Shown one piece after another: positions 50,074 through 57,882 of a stretch of DNA of 64,000 bases. The notes beneath the pieces are model-generated. The model was not told where the DNA came from, ran no database searches, and was given only the letters and a program-made list of their open reading frames with translations. Both the position numbers and the translations under genes were made by a program. The DNA lies in the NCBI RefSeq assembly GCF_002904295.1, contig NZ_PPHG01000069.1, positions 96,839 to 160,838 on the forward strand. The letters are read 5' to 3'. The stretch comes from Amycolatopsis sp. CA-128772 (GTDB lineage: Bacteria; Actinomycetota; Actinomycetes; Mycobacteriales; Pseudonocardiaceae). The first letter of the stretch is position 1. Every line of letters begins with the position of its first letter.

Positions 50074-51693
50074 TCAGCTCGCGTTGAGCGTCACCGAGTG
50101 CCAGCCGGTCGCACCGTCCGGGACCGGGTCGGCGCGGTTCTCCGTCTGCGTGTAGCCGTCCTGGTCGGTCGCCCGGACGAACGCCTGGTGCGTCCCCTTC
50201 GGCACGTCGAGCTCGATCCACCACATCCGCCAGGTGTCCTTGCTCACCTCGGCCGACAGCACCGCCGGCCGCCACGCGCCCTGGTCGAGCCGGACCTCGA
50301 CCTTCGCGATGCCGGTGTGCTGGGCCCACGCCGTGCCGGCCAGGCGGACCTTTCCCGCGGTGACGCCGGCGAAGCCGCGGGGCGTGTCGATCCGCGATTC
50401 GGTCTTGATCGGGGCCTGTTCCGCCCACCCCCGGCTGAGCCAGTACGCCTGCCGGTCCGTCCACCGGGTGAATTCGAGCGACTTGACCCACTTCGTCGCC
50501 GACACGTAGCCGTACAGGCCCGGGATGACGATCCGGGCCGGGAAGCCGTGCTCGACCGGCAGCGGCTCGCCGTTCATCCCGATCGCCAGCATCGCGCCGC
50601 GGGCCGGGTCGAGGGCAACGTTCGCCGGGGTGCCGCACGTCCAGCCGTCGACGCTGGTCGCGAACATCTGCTGCGCGCCCGCCTGCACGCCGGCTTCGGC
50701 CAGCAGGTCGGCGAGGTCGACGCCGAGCCAGGTCGCGTTCGAGATCAGCGGGCCGCCGACCTCGTTGGACACACACGTCAGCGTCACCCGGCGCTCGACC
50801 AGCGGCCGGTTGCGGATGTCGGCGTAGGAGAACGTCACCTCGCGGTCGACCATCCCGTGGATGCGCAGGCTCCAGTCTTCGGTGCGCAGCTGCGGCACGA
50901 CCAGCGCGGTGTCGATCCGGTAGAAGTCCGCGTTCGGCGTGAGGAACGGCGGCGAGCCGAGCTTCGCGAAGTCGGCGTCCGCGGGCAGCGGCGGCGCGGT
51001 GCGCGCGGGCACGAGCGGCCCGACGGCGGCCCGCGAGTCCTCGGCGTCCGAGCTGGTCCCGGCAACCTGCCCCACCACAGCCGCCAGCCCCGACCCCGCG
51101 GCGACCCCCACCCCCACCTGCAAAAACTTCCGCCTCGACGCCCCCAAAGCGGCACCTTCACGTGAAAGTGCCGCCCCCTGGTGGGCACTTTCACGTGAAA
51201 GTGCCGCCCCCTGGTGGGCACTTTCACGTGAAAGTGCCAGCCGGTGCAGGAGGGTGAAGACGGCCAGACCGGCGACCAGGGCGGCGACCGGCGCGAGGAG
51301 GGAGAGCTGCCCGAGGTCGCTGCGCACGAACACGGCGGCGACACCGGCGGCGCCCAGCAGGAAGACGAGCACCTGCCCGGCCCGGGGCGTCCGGCGCGAG
51401 AGCTGCCCGGCCAGCAGCGCGAACAGCACCAGCACCACGGCGAGCCCGAGCTTGAGCACCGGCTTGTCCCAGGTGCCCAGGGTCCGCTCGGCCCACTTCA
51501 CGATGCCGGTCGGGCTGTGGTCGACCACGTAGTTGGCCACCGCGATGAACGGCGACGCGGTGTACCCGACGAAGCCGGCGACGAGGTGGCCCACGCCGAG
51601 GGCCGCGGCCAGCGCGAGGAGCCCGATCAGGGTCGCGACGGGCAGCGAAAGCCGCCGGGGCGCTTCGGGCGGGGCTTCCTGCAGAGTGCTCAC
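50074..51693 (-). CDS. Membrane-anchored molybdopterin oxidoreductase (sulfite oxidase family)
   Basis: 539 residues. Four N-terminal helices (about 16-45, 78-97, 106-123 and 130-150) are followed by a linker, a Tat-like 'SRRKFLQVGVGVAAG' segment, the molybdopterin domain with Mo-ligand cysteine in 'LTCVSNEVGG' (about residue 307), and a C-terminal Ig-like dimerisation domain ('IAKVEVRLDQGAW'). Such proteins are thought to reduce or oxidise S- or N-containing small molecules outside the membrane. The linker (about 153-182) is encoded by three tandem 33-bp palindrome units. GGAGGC precedes the GTG start. Confidence 0.9.
   Translation of the reverse strand: MSTLQEAPPEAPRRLSLPVATLIGLLALAAALGVGHLVAGFVGYTASPFIAVANYVVDHSPTGIVKWAERTLGTWDKPVLKLGLAVVLVLFALLAGQLSRRTPRAGQVLVFLLGAAGVAAVFVRSDLGQLSLLAPVAALVAGLAVFTLLHRLALSRESAHQGAALSRESAHQGAALSREGAALGASRRKFLQVGVGVAAGSGLAAVVGQVAGTSSDAEDSRAAVGPLVPARTAPPLPADADFAKLGSPPFLTPNADFYRIDTALVVPQLRTEDWSLRIHGMVDREVTFSYADIRNRPLVERRVTLTCVSNEVGGPLISNATWLGVDLADLLAEAGVQAGAQQMFATSVDGWTCGTPANVALDPARGAMLAIGMNGEPLPVEHGFPARIVIPGLYGYVSATKWVKSLEFTRWTDRQAYWLSRGWAEQAPIKTESRIDTPRGFAGVTAGKVRLAGTAWAQHTGIAKVEVRLDQGAWRPAVLSAEVSKDTWRMWWIELDVPKGTHQAFVRATDQDGYTQTENRADPVPDGATGWHSVTLNAS
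51151..51238. repeat. Translated palindromic element, three tandem copies
   Basis: Copies at 51151-51172, 51184-51205 and 51217-51238, period 33 bp (11 codons, reading ALSRESAHQGA on the minus strand). The last two match the 22-bp core of the element at 39183-39206 exactly; the first has one changed base in the left arm (CACCTTCAC). They occupy the linker between the last helix and the Tat-like segment of the molybdoenzyme. The same translated frame (ALSRESA) is used in both genes. Confidence 0.92.
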
Positions 51694-51750
51694 GCCTCCA
51701 TCTTCGGAGCGAGAGCGTGAAGCGGCGGCCGGATCCGGCTTACGGACGTG

Positions 51751-51990
51751 TTACGGCTGAAGGGCTCGCCGCAGCCGGTCCTCTTCGACGCGCCAGTAGC
51801 CGTGCTCGGCGCCGTCGACCAGGATCACCGGGACGCGGTCGCCGTACTCCGCGCGCCACTCCGGGTCCGTGTCGACGTCCTCGGCCTTCCACGCGACACC
51901 CAGCTCGCCGCAGATCCGGGCGACCTCGGCTTCGGCGACCTCGCAGAGGTGGCAGCCGTCGCGGCCCATGACCGTCACTTCGTGCGCCAT
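51751..51990 (-). CDS. Glutaredoxin-like (DUF836) protein
   Basis: 79-residue thioredoxin-fold protein with the redox pair in 'MGRDGCHLCEVAEAEV' and the cis-proline region 'DRVPVILVDGAEHG'. It is shorter than classic glutaredoxin and belongs to the small family usually found near rex and hemA in actinobacteria (Rv0508 in M. tuberculosis). GGAAGG precedes the ATG. Its redox partner is not known. Confidence 0.87.
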   Translation of the reverse strand: MAHEVTVMGRDGCHLCEVAEAEVARICGELGVAWKAEDVDTDPEWRAEYGDRVPVILVDGAEHGYWRVEEDRLRRALQP

Positions 51991-52000
51991 GCCGTCCTTC

Positions 52001-53512
52001 CTACCGCAGCCGCAGGCGGCGCAGCTTCCCGGTGGCCGAGTGCGGCAGCGACTCGGCGAACTCGACCAGGTGCGGCACCTTGTACCCGGCCAGGTGGGCC
52101 GCGCAGTGGTCGACGACCTGCTGCTCGGACAGCGCCGCCCCGGCCGCCGGCACGACGAACGCCTTCACCGCTTCGCCGCTGCGCTCGTCCACGACCCCGA
52201 CGACCGCCGCCTCGGCCACCTCCGGCAGCTGCCCGATGACCTCCTCGACCTCGCGGGGGAAGACGTTGAAGCCGTTGACGATGATCAGGTCGTTGGCCCG
52301 GTCGACCAGGTGCAGGTCGCCGTCGGTGTCGAGGTAGCCGACGTCGCCGGTGCGGAACCAGCCCTTGTCGTCGGGCCCGTGGCCGCCGTCCGGCCAGTAG
52401 CCGGAGAACAGGTTGGCGCCGCGGATCGACACCAGCCCGGTCTCGCCCACGGCCTCGAAGACGTCGCCGACGTCGTCCGGGTCGAGCGGCACGGCCTGGT
52501 CGGTGCCGTCGCTGTCCACCAGCCGCAGCTCGATCCCGGGCAGCGGGCGGCCGACCGAGCCGGGCTTCGGGTAACCCGTGACCAGCGTCGACGTCACCAC
52601 CGGCGCGCACTCGGTGAGGCCGTAGCCCTCGTAGACGTCGAGGCCGGTGGCCTCGCGGATGGCGGTCAGCACCTTCGGGTGCAGCGGTGCCGCGCCCGAC
52701 GTCATCCGCCGCACGGTCGCCAGCCCGCGGCGGAGCTCGTCGGCGCCGAGGGCGGCGAACTCGCCGTACATCGTCGGGACGCCGGTGATCGAGGTGACGC
52801 CGTGCTCGGCGCAGTCGTCCAGCGTGCGCTGGGCTTCGAAGCGTTCCGAAAGGATCGCGGTGGCGCCGGCGGCGACCGCCTGCAGCAGCCCCGGCCCGAG
52901 GCCGTAGACGTGGAAGAGCGGGATGGTGATCAGCACGCGGTCGTCGTGTTCGAGGACGCCCTCGACCCCGCTGATCTGCTCGAGGTTCGCCAGCAGCGCC
53001 CGGTGCGAGAGCATCACCCCGCGCGGCGGCCCGGTGGTGCCGGACGTGTACGAGACGACCGCGATGTCCTCGCCGGAGCGGCCGGATTCGACGGATTCGA
53101 CTACTCCATCCGGGTCACCCGCCGGCGTGACTCCGCTCACGCCCGCCGGCAGGTCCGCGTCCGCGTCGCGCTGGACGACGACTTTCGCGCCGCTGTGCTC
53201 CAGCAGCTTCGCGAGTTCGGGCCCCGGCACCTGCGGTGACAGCGGCACGACGACCGCCCCGGCCCGCAGCGCGCCGAAGAAGGCGACCGCGAAGTCGACC
53301 GACGTCGGCAGCCGCAGCCCGACCCGGTCGCCCGGCCCGACGCCGGCCTCCGCCAGCAGCCCGGCCTGGACCTGGGCGGCGGCGGCCAGCTCGCGGTAGG
53401 TCAGGCCGCGCCCGGTGCCGGTCTCCCGCACGGCCGGGTGCTCCGGCCACGTGGCCGCGGCCCGCGTGAGCAGCCCGCCGACCCCCGATTGCGTCTCCGT
53501 TCCGGCGCTCAC
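52001..53512 (-). CDS. AMP-binding acyl-CoA synthetase
   Basis: ANL-superfamily adenylating enzyme, 503 residues. The P-loop is 'VVSYTSGTTGPPRGVMLSH', the A5 motif 'YEGYGLTECAPVV', 'GWFRTGDVGYLDTDGDLHLV' forms the hinge region, and 'PHSATGKLRRLRL' holds the C-terminal lysine. It most resembles medium- or long-chain fatty-acyl or aryl acid CoA ligases; the substrate cannot be read from the sequence. GAGGAGAGG precedes the GTG start. It is the last gene before the divergent bldN unit. Confidence 0.9.
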   Translation of the reverse strand: MSAGTETQSGVGGLLTRAAATWPEHPAVRETGTGRGLTYRELAAAAQVQAGLLAEAGVGPGDRVGLRLPTSVDFAVAFFGALRAGAVVVPLSPQVPGPELAKLLEHSGAKVVVQRDADADLPAGVSGVTPAGDPDGVVESVESGRSGEDIAVVSYTSGTTGPPRGVMLSHRALLANLEQISGVEGVLEHDDRVLITIPLFHVYGLGPGLLQAVAAGATAILSERFEAQRTLDDCAEHGVTSITGVPTMYGEFAALGADELRRGLATVRRMTSGAAPLHPKVLTAIREATGLDVYEGYGLTECAPVVTSTLVTGYPKPGSVGRPLPGIELRLVDSDGTDQAVPLDPDDVGDVFEAVGETGLVSIRGANLFSGYWPDGGHGPDDKGWFRTGDVGYLDTDGDLHLVDRANDLIIVNGFNVFPREVEEVIGQLPEVAEAAVVGVVDERSGEAVKAFVVPAAGAALSEQQVVDHCAAHLAGYKVPHLVEFAESLPHSATGKLRRLRLR

Positions 53513-53658
53513 CCGCGGCCCACCTCTCCTCGCCCGAACCGAACCGTTGCAAGTCTGTCATCTGAAGCGACGTCATGGGTGCTGACCGCGAGCGTTCCGT
53601 CTGCGCAACCCCGGAACCACTACCTACTTAGCGGTAACAACACGTATGCTGCACTGCG

Positions 53659-53688
53659 TCGCACCGGTGTTGTTGATCACCGGAGCGA
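53659..53688 (+). promoter_or_regulatory. Imperfect hairpin in the leader of the bldN unit
   Basis: TCGC and CCGGTG on the left pair with CACCGG and GCGA on the right, with one A-A mismatch and an 8-nt loop. It ends 19 bases before the GTG of the small upstream gene. It could control translation of the operon or be an operator. The transcription start is unknown, so the RNA role is an inference. Confidence 0.4.
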
Positions 53689-53707
53689 CCGGAGAGAGGG
53701 AGTCGCC

Positions 53708-53830
53708 GTGACGAACTTGCCTGCCCACGAGGTCGTGGGGCACGCGAGCCGGCCGGCCCCTGCTCGCCGGAGTTCCGGGGGTACCGTGGCCCGCTGGGTC
53801 GAAGCCGCCGCCGGAGGTGCCGCCCGATGA
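53708..53830 (+). CDS. 40-residue upstream peptide coupled to bldN
   Basis: Short gene 'VTNLPAHEVVGHASRPAPAR' onward, 40 residues, basic and alanine-rich, with no recognised family. GGAGAGAGGGAG lies five to eight bases before its GTG. Its stop overlaps the sigma factor ATG (ATGA), so translation of the sigma factor probably depends on reading this peptide. It may be a coupling leader rather than a functional protein. Confidence 0.55.
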   Translation: MTNLPAHEVVGHASRPAPARRSSGGTVARWVEAAAGGAAR

Positions 53831-54519
53831 CCGTCCCGACCGCCGTGAGCCGCGGGCCCGTCTTCATGTTCGCCGAGCGCGTCTTCGGGCGTCCCTCGGC
53901 CGTACCGCTGAGCCGGCAGGCCTCCGACGACGAGCGCGCCGAGGCGGCGAAGGCCGAGGCGTGGGAACTGGTGCGAGCCGCGCAGGACGGCGACTCGTCC
54001 GCCTTCGGCCGGCTCTACGACCGCTACGTCGACGTGGTCTACCGCTACGTGCTGTTCCGGCTGGGCGACCGCGACCTGGCCGAGGACGTCACCAGCGAGA
54101 CGTTCCTGCGTGCGCTGCGCCGGATCACGTCGGTGACCTACCAGGGGCGTGACGTCGGCGCCTGGTTCGTCACCATCGCCCGCAACCTGGTGCTCGACCA
54201 CGTGAAGTCGAGCCGGTTCAAGCTCGAGGTGGTCACCGACGAGGTGACCGAGCCGGGCTCGGCGCCGTTCAGCGTCGGCGCGACCGCGCAGGCGGGCCCC
54301 GAGCAGGAGGCGATCAGCCGCGCCACCCGCACCGAGCTGCTGCGCTGCGTCGCGGAACTGGGCGAAGACCAGCGGGAATGCATCGTCCTGCGGTTCCTGC
54401 AGGGCCTCTCGGTGGCCGAGACGGCCGAGATCATGAACCGCAACGAAGGCGCCATCAAGGCGCTGCAGCACCGCGCCGTACGCCGATTGGCACAACTTCT
54501 GCCCACCGGATTGCGCTGA
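53827..54519 (+). CDS. bldN: BldN-family ECF sigma factor
   Basis: 230-residue extracytoplasmic-function sigma factor. After an N-terminal extension of about 45 residues, region 2 reads 'AFGRLYDRYVDVVYRYVLFR' and 'SETFLRALRRITSVTYQGRD', and region 4 reads 'RFLQGLSVAETAEIMNRNEG' and 'AIKALQHRAVRRLAQLLP'. These closely match Streptomyces BldN, which controls aerial-hyphae genes such as chaplins; BldN also has a removed N-terminal extension. Its place near rex-hem and the anti-sigma gene downstream agree with the Streptomyces bldN-rsbN locus. Confidence 0.92.
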   Translation: MTVPTAVSRGPVFMFAERVFGRPSAVPLSRQASDDERAEAAKAEAWELVRAAQDGDSSAFGRLYDRYVDVVYRYVLFRLGDRDLAEDVTSETFLRALRRITSVTYQGRDVGAWFVTIARNLVLDHVKSSRFKLEVVTDEVTEPGSAPFSVGATAQAGPEQEAISRATRTELLRCVAELGEDQRECIVLRFLQGLSVAETAEIMNRNEGAIKALQHRAVRRLAQLLPTGLR

Positions 54520-54633
54520 ACCCGCGAACTTTTGCGTTCGTCGGCCCAAACCGGTAACCCTCACGGCTTCTGGATCGTTACCCCTCGCAGACCGGTGCCA
54601 GACCGGCCGTGGGCCGAGAGGAAGAACAGCGCC

Positions 54634-55707
54634 GTGAGGTTTGCCCGGGAGCGAGCCGAGAGCGAGCGGTTCGCGCGTGCTTGCGAGCCGTCCCCGGTTC
54701 CCCGGGACGGCGAGTTCGCCGACGAACTCGCGCTCGTCGGCGCGCTGCGCGAGCTCGGCGCGGCCGGGGCGCCCGACCTGGAGACGCGGCAGCGGATCCG
54801 CGCGGAGATCGCGGGCCGCCTGGAGACGGCGGCGGCCACCACCCCCCGTCGGAGGTGGCGGCCGCGGACCGCCGACCTGGTGGCCGCCGCGCTCTTCCTG
54901 TTCCTCGTCCTCGCCGGGCTGTCGCTGGTGCTCTCGCGCACCGCACTGCCGGGCGACCCGCTCTACGGCGTCAAGCGCGCCGGGGAGTCGACGACGCTCG
55001 GCCTGACGTTCGGCGACCAGGAGAAGGCCCGCAAGCACCTGGAGTTCGCCACCAACCGGATCACCGAGCTCGGCGAGCTGGCCGCCCAGGGCGGGAGCGA
55101 GGCCGACTACCGGACCGCCTACGACGACTTCGCCGCCGACCTGCGGGCCGGCGTCGCCCAGATGTCGGCCGTGGCGACCAGCGACGGCAGCGGGGCGCAG
55201 GCGCTCTCCGACGTCCGGCTGTGGGCGCGCAACCAGGCGTCGAGGCTGGCTTCGCAGCCGCTCCCGGCGGACGCGGCGCCGGTGTTCGGCAACGTCCGGG
55301 ATCTGCTCGGCCAGGTCCAGGAGCGCACGAGCGGCCTGGTCGCGCGGATGAACTGCTACCAGATCACCACCGGCACGTCCGACGACCTGGGCCCGCTCCC
55401 GGCGACCGGCGAGTGCACGCAGCGGCCCGCTCCGGCGGCCGGCGGCGTCAGCCAGTCCCCCGTGTCCGTCGCGCCTTCGTCGTCGGACAGCACTTCGCCG
55501 ACGCCGACCGGCACGCAGCTGCCGCCGTCGGACGCCGCGGCGACCCCGGGCATCCCCGCGCCGACCGGCGGGGTGACCCCGCCCCCGGTCTACGGCCAGG
55601 TGCCGACGACGTCGCCGCGGCCGCCGGTGACGTCGACGACCACCCCGCCGCCGCTGGTTTCGATCCCGCCGTTGCTGCCGGGTCTGCCGCCCATCGTCAT
55701 CGGCTGA
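54634..55707 (+). CDS. rsbN: RsbN-like anti-sigma factor (DUF5667) with proline-rich tail
   Basis: 357 residues. A cytoplasmic N-terminal domain of about 80 residues ('ELALVGALRELGAAGAPDLE') is followed by one membrane helix ('LVAAALFLFLVLAGLSLVL'), a DUF5667 extracytoplasmic region ('LPGDPLYGVKRAGESTTLGL', 'ARKHLEFATNRITELGEL') and a Pro/Thr/Ser-rich tail. In Streptomyces the matching protein binds BldN at the membrane. The GTG at 54634 is the best start; the frame is open to 54532. It lies 114 bp after bldN. Confidence 0.87.
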   Translation: MRFARERAESERFARACEPSPVPRDGEFADELALVGALRELGAAGAPDLETRQRIRAEIAGRLETAAATTPRRRWRPRTADLVAAALFLFLVLAGLSLVLSRTALPGDPLYGVKRAGESTTLGLTFGDQEKARKHLEFATNRITELGELAAQGGSEADYRTAYDDFAADLRAGVAQMSAVATSDGSGAQALSDVRLWARNQASRLASQPLPADAAPVFGNVRDLLGQVQERTSGLVARMNCYQITTGTSDDLGPLPATGECTQRPAPAAGGVSQSPVSVAPSSSDSTSPTPTGTQLPPSDAAATPGIPAPTGGVTPPPVYGQVPTTSPRPPVTSTTTPPPLVSIPPLLPGLPPIVIG

Positions 55708-55813
55708 GGTCCGGGCCACACCTGCGCCGGGGCGGTGGGCGGCTCGCTACGCTGTGCGAAGGACCCGGACTTCCCCGGTCGCCGGGACCTGGGCGAACGT
55801 GGAGGCGGTGTGC

Positions 55814-56701
55814 GTGTCAGCTTGGCGTGGCAGGGATAAGAGTCAGGAGCTCGAACGGCTCGCCGCGCTCGCGGGGGAGGCGTCGGCCGAGGCCGCCCAG
55901 GTGGCCGCGGGACCCGTCGCACCGCCCGCCCCGCCGGACCTCACCGCGGCCGCGTTCTTCGACGTCGACAACACGATGATGATGGGCGCGTCGATCTTCT
56001 ACTTCGCCCGCGGGCTCGCGGCGCGCAAGTTCTTCACGTCGGCGGACCTGGCCGGGTTCGTGTGGGGCCAGATCAAGTTCCGCCTCGGCGGCCGCGAGAA
56101 CAAAGAGGACATCAAGACCCACCGCGAGCGCGCACTGTCCTTTGTGGCCGGCCGCACGGTGGCCGAGCTGACGTCGATCAGCGAGGAGATCTACGACGAG
56201 CTGATGGCGGACAAAATCTGGTCCGGCACGCGCGCGTTGGCCCAGATGCACCTCGACGCGGGCCAGCGCGTCTGGCTGGTGACGGCCACCCCGATCGAGC
56301 TGGCGGCGATCATCTCCCGCCGCCTCGGCCTGACGGGCGCACTGGGCACGGTCGCCGAAACCCGCGACGGCGTGTACACGGGCCGCCTGGTCGGCGACCT
56401 CCTGCACGGCCGCGCGAAGGCGCACGCGGTGCGGGCGTTGGCATCCCGCGAGGGCCTGAACCTCAAGCGCTGCACGGCGTATTCGGATTCGGCCAACGAC
56501 ATCCCGATGCTCTCGGCGGTGGGCACAGCGGTGGCGGTCAACCCGGACGGCGGCCTCCGTGACGTGGCCCGGGCCCGCGGCTGGGAGATCCGCGACTTCC
56601 GCACCGGCCGCAAGGCAGCCAAGATCGGCGTGCCATCGGTGCTGGGCGCGGGCGCACTGGCCGGCGCGGTGGCGGCGGGGATGGCCTACCGCCGCCGCTG
56701 A
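55814..56701 (+). CDS. HAD-IB family hydrolase (SerB1-like)
   Basis: 295 residues. The HAD motif I is 'AAFFDVDNTMMMGAS', where the second aspartate is in the expected place; motif II is in 'RVWLVTATPIELAAII', and motif III is in 'CTAYSDSANDIPML'. The C-terminus has a hydrophobic segment ('LGAGALAGAVAAGMAY'), which may anchor it to the membrane. It corresponds in position to M. tuberculosis serB1 (Rv0505c); a phosphoserine or lysophospholipid phosphate substrate is possible. The GTG at 55814 has GGAGG eight bases upstream. Confidence 0.88.
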   Translation: MSAWRGRDKSQELERLAALAGEASAEAAQVAAGPVAPPAPPDLTAAAFFDVDNTMMMGASIFYFARGLAARKFFTSADLAGFVWGQIKFRLGGRENKEDIKTHRERALSFVAGRTVAELTSISEEIYDELMADKIWSGTRALAQMHLDAGQRVWLVTATPIELAAIISRRLGLTGALGTVAETRDGVYTGRLVGDLLHGRAKAHAVRALASREGLNLKRCTAYSDSANDIPMLSAVGTAVAVNPDGGLRDVARARGWEIRDFRTGRKAAKIGVPSVLGAGALAGAVAAGMAYRRR

Positions 56702-56734
56702 CGCGAGGTCCGTTCGGACGGTCTTTTCGGGAGC

Positions 56735-56821
56735 GTGTCGATCCTCGCCGCCGTCGTTCGAACCGTGCCGGCGGCTCCGGAGTGGACCGTCACCGACCTG
56801 GTCCGGCACGTGGGCCAGAGA
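56735..56821 (+). pseudogene. Fragment resembling the N-terminus of a maleylpyruvate-isomerase-family protein
   Basis: A 29-residue stretch reads 'VRTVPAAPEWTVTDLVRHVG', very like the conserved 'P-x-W-T-V-x-D-L-x-x-H-x-G' helix of DinB/MDMPI proteins. It lies in the 149-bp gap between two convergent genes, is followed by sequence overlapping the next gene, and has no zinc-binding remainder. It is most likely the remnant of a deleted gene. The similarity is by eye only. Confidence 0.45.
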
Positions 56822-56850
56822 CCCAGCACTGGGTCGCGTGACGCCGGCGC

Positions 56851-57882
56851 TCAGCCGCGGAAGACCGACTTCCGCTGCGAAAGGCGGCGGTACAGCGTCT
56901 GCTGGATCGACTCCCGGACCTGGTCGGTCAGCTGGAACACCAGCATCGGGTCGTCGACCGCGTCCGGGTCGTAGGCGTCCGTCGGGATCGGCTCGCCGAA
57001 CTCGATGCTCCACTTCGTCGGGAGCGGGAGCGCGCCCAGCAGGCCGAAGTGCGGGAAGAACGGCGTCACCGGGAAGTACGGGAGGCCCAGCATGCGGGCC
57101 AGCACCTTGATGTCGCCCAGCTTCGGGTAGATCTCCTCGGCGCCGATGACCGACACCGGGATGATCGGCACGCCGGCGCGCAGCGCGGCCGACACGAACC
57201 CGCCGCGGCCGAAGCGCTGCAGCTTGTAGCGCGAAGCGAACGGCTTGCCGACGCCCTTGAAGCCCTCCGGCCACACGCCGACCAGCTCACCCTTGCGCAG
57301 CAGGCGTTCCGCGTCCGCGTGGCAGGCCAGCGTCTGGCCGGACTTGCGGGCGAACGACCCGACCAGCGGCACCTGGAAGACGAGGTCGGCGCCGAGGCCG
57401 CGCAGGTGACGGCCGCCTGTCTCGTCGTGCACCGCCACGGCCGTCATCAGGGAGTCGAGCGGGATGGTGCCCGAGTGGTTCGACACGAGCAGCGCGCCAC
57501 CGGCCGCCGGCAGGTTCTCGACGCCGTGGGTGTCCACGCGGAACCACTTCTTGTACAGCGCGCGCAGCGGCGGCAGGAAGACCGCTTCGGTCAGCTCGGC
57601 GTCGAAACCGAACTCGTCGACCGTGTAGTCGCCGGTCAGCCGGTCGCGGATGAAGCCGAGCGCCGAACGGGCGGCGTCCGAAAGGGGGTCGGCAGCGGGC
57701 GGCTGGTCCGCCCCGGGGAAGGCGACGACCGGCGCGCCCTCCTGCTCACGGAGGTCCCGCCCGGCCGCCGGCGCCTCCGGCTTCTCCCGGCCCGGTCCGT
57801 GCAGGGGGATGACCTGCGCCTCGGCACCGCCCACCGTTCCCGCCTCGCTTCCGAAGTCGTCCAAGTCGTGCGGCCTGCTCAC
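56851..57882 (-). CDS. Lysophospholipid-type acyltransferase (PlsC-like, Rv0502-like)
   Basis: 343 residues. After a disordered N-terminus of about 90 residues, the acyltransferase domain shows 'LLVSNHSGTIPLDSLMT' (the catalytic motif reads NHSGTIPLD in place of NHxxxxD), 'GVWPEGFKGVGKPFA' and 'VPIIPVSVIGAEEIYP'. Members move an acyl chain onto a glycerolipid or other acceptor at the membrane. The GTG at 57882 overlaps the epimerase stop by four bases, so the pair is co-translated, as Rv0501-Rv0502 are. Confidence 0.88.
   Translation of the reverse strand: MSRPHDLDDFGSEAGTVGGAEAQVIPLHGPGREKPEAPAAGRDLREQEGAPVVAFPGADQPPAADPLSDAARSALGFIRDRLTGDYTVDEFGFDAELTEAVFLPPLRALYKKWFRVDTHGVENLPAAGGALLVSNHSGTIPLDSLMTAVAVHDETGGRHLRGLGADLVFQVPLVGSFARKSGQTLACHADAERLLRKGELVGVWPEGFKGVGKPFASRYKLQRFGRGGFVSAALRAGVPIIPVSVIGAEEIYPKLGDIKVLARMLGLPYFPVTPFFPHFGLLGALPLPTKWSIEFGEPIPTDAYDPDAVDDPMLVFQLTDQVRESIQQTLYRRLSQRKSVFRG

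Noticed and set aside
50835..51344. Frame encoding repeated 'HFHVKVPTRGR'
   Set aside because: It is the third-frame reading of the tandem palindromes inside the molybdoenzyme gene, whose own frame has clear domains.
53438..53706. Longer form (130 codons) of the peptide upstream of bldN
   Set aside because: The first part overlaps the acyl-CoA synthetase start region and has no ribosome site; only the part from GTG 53708 has a good one.
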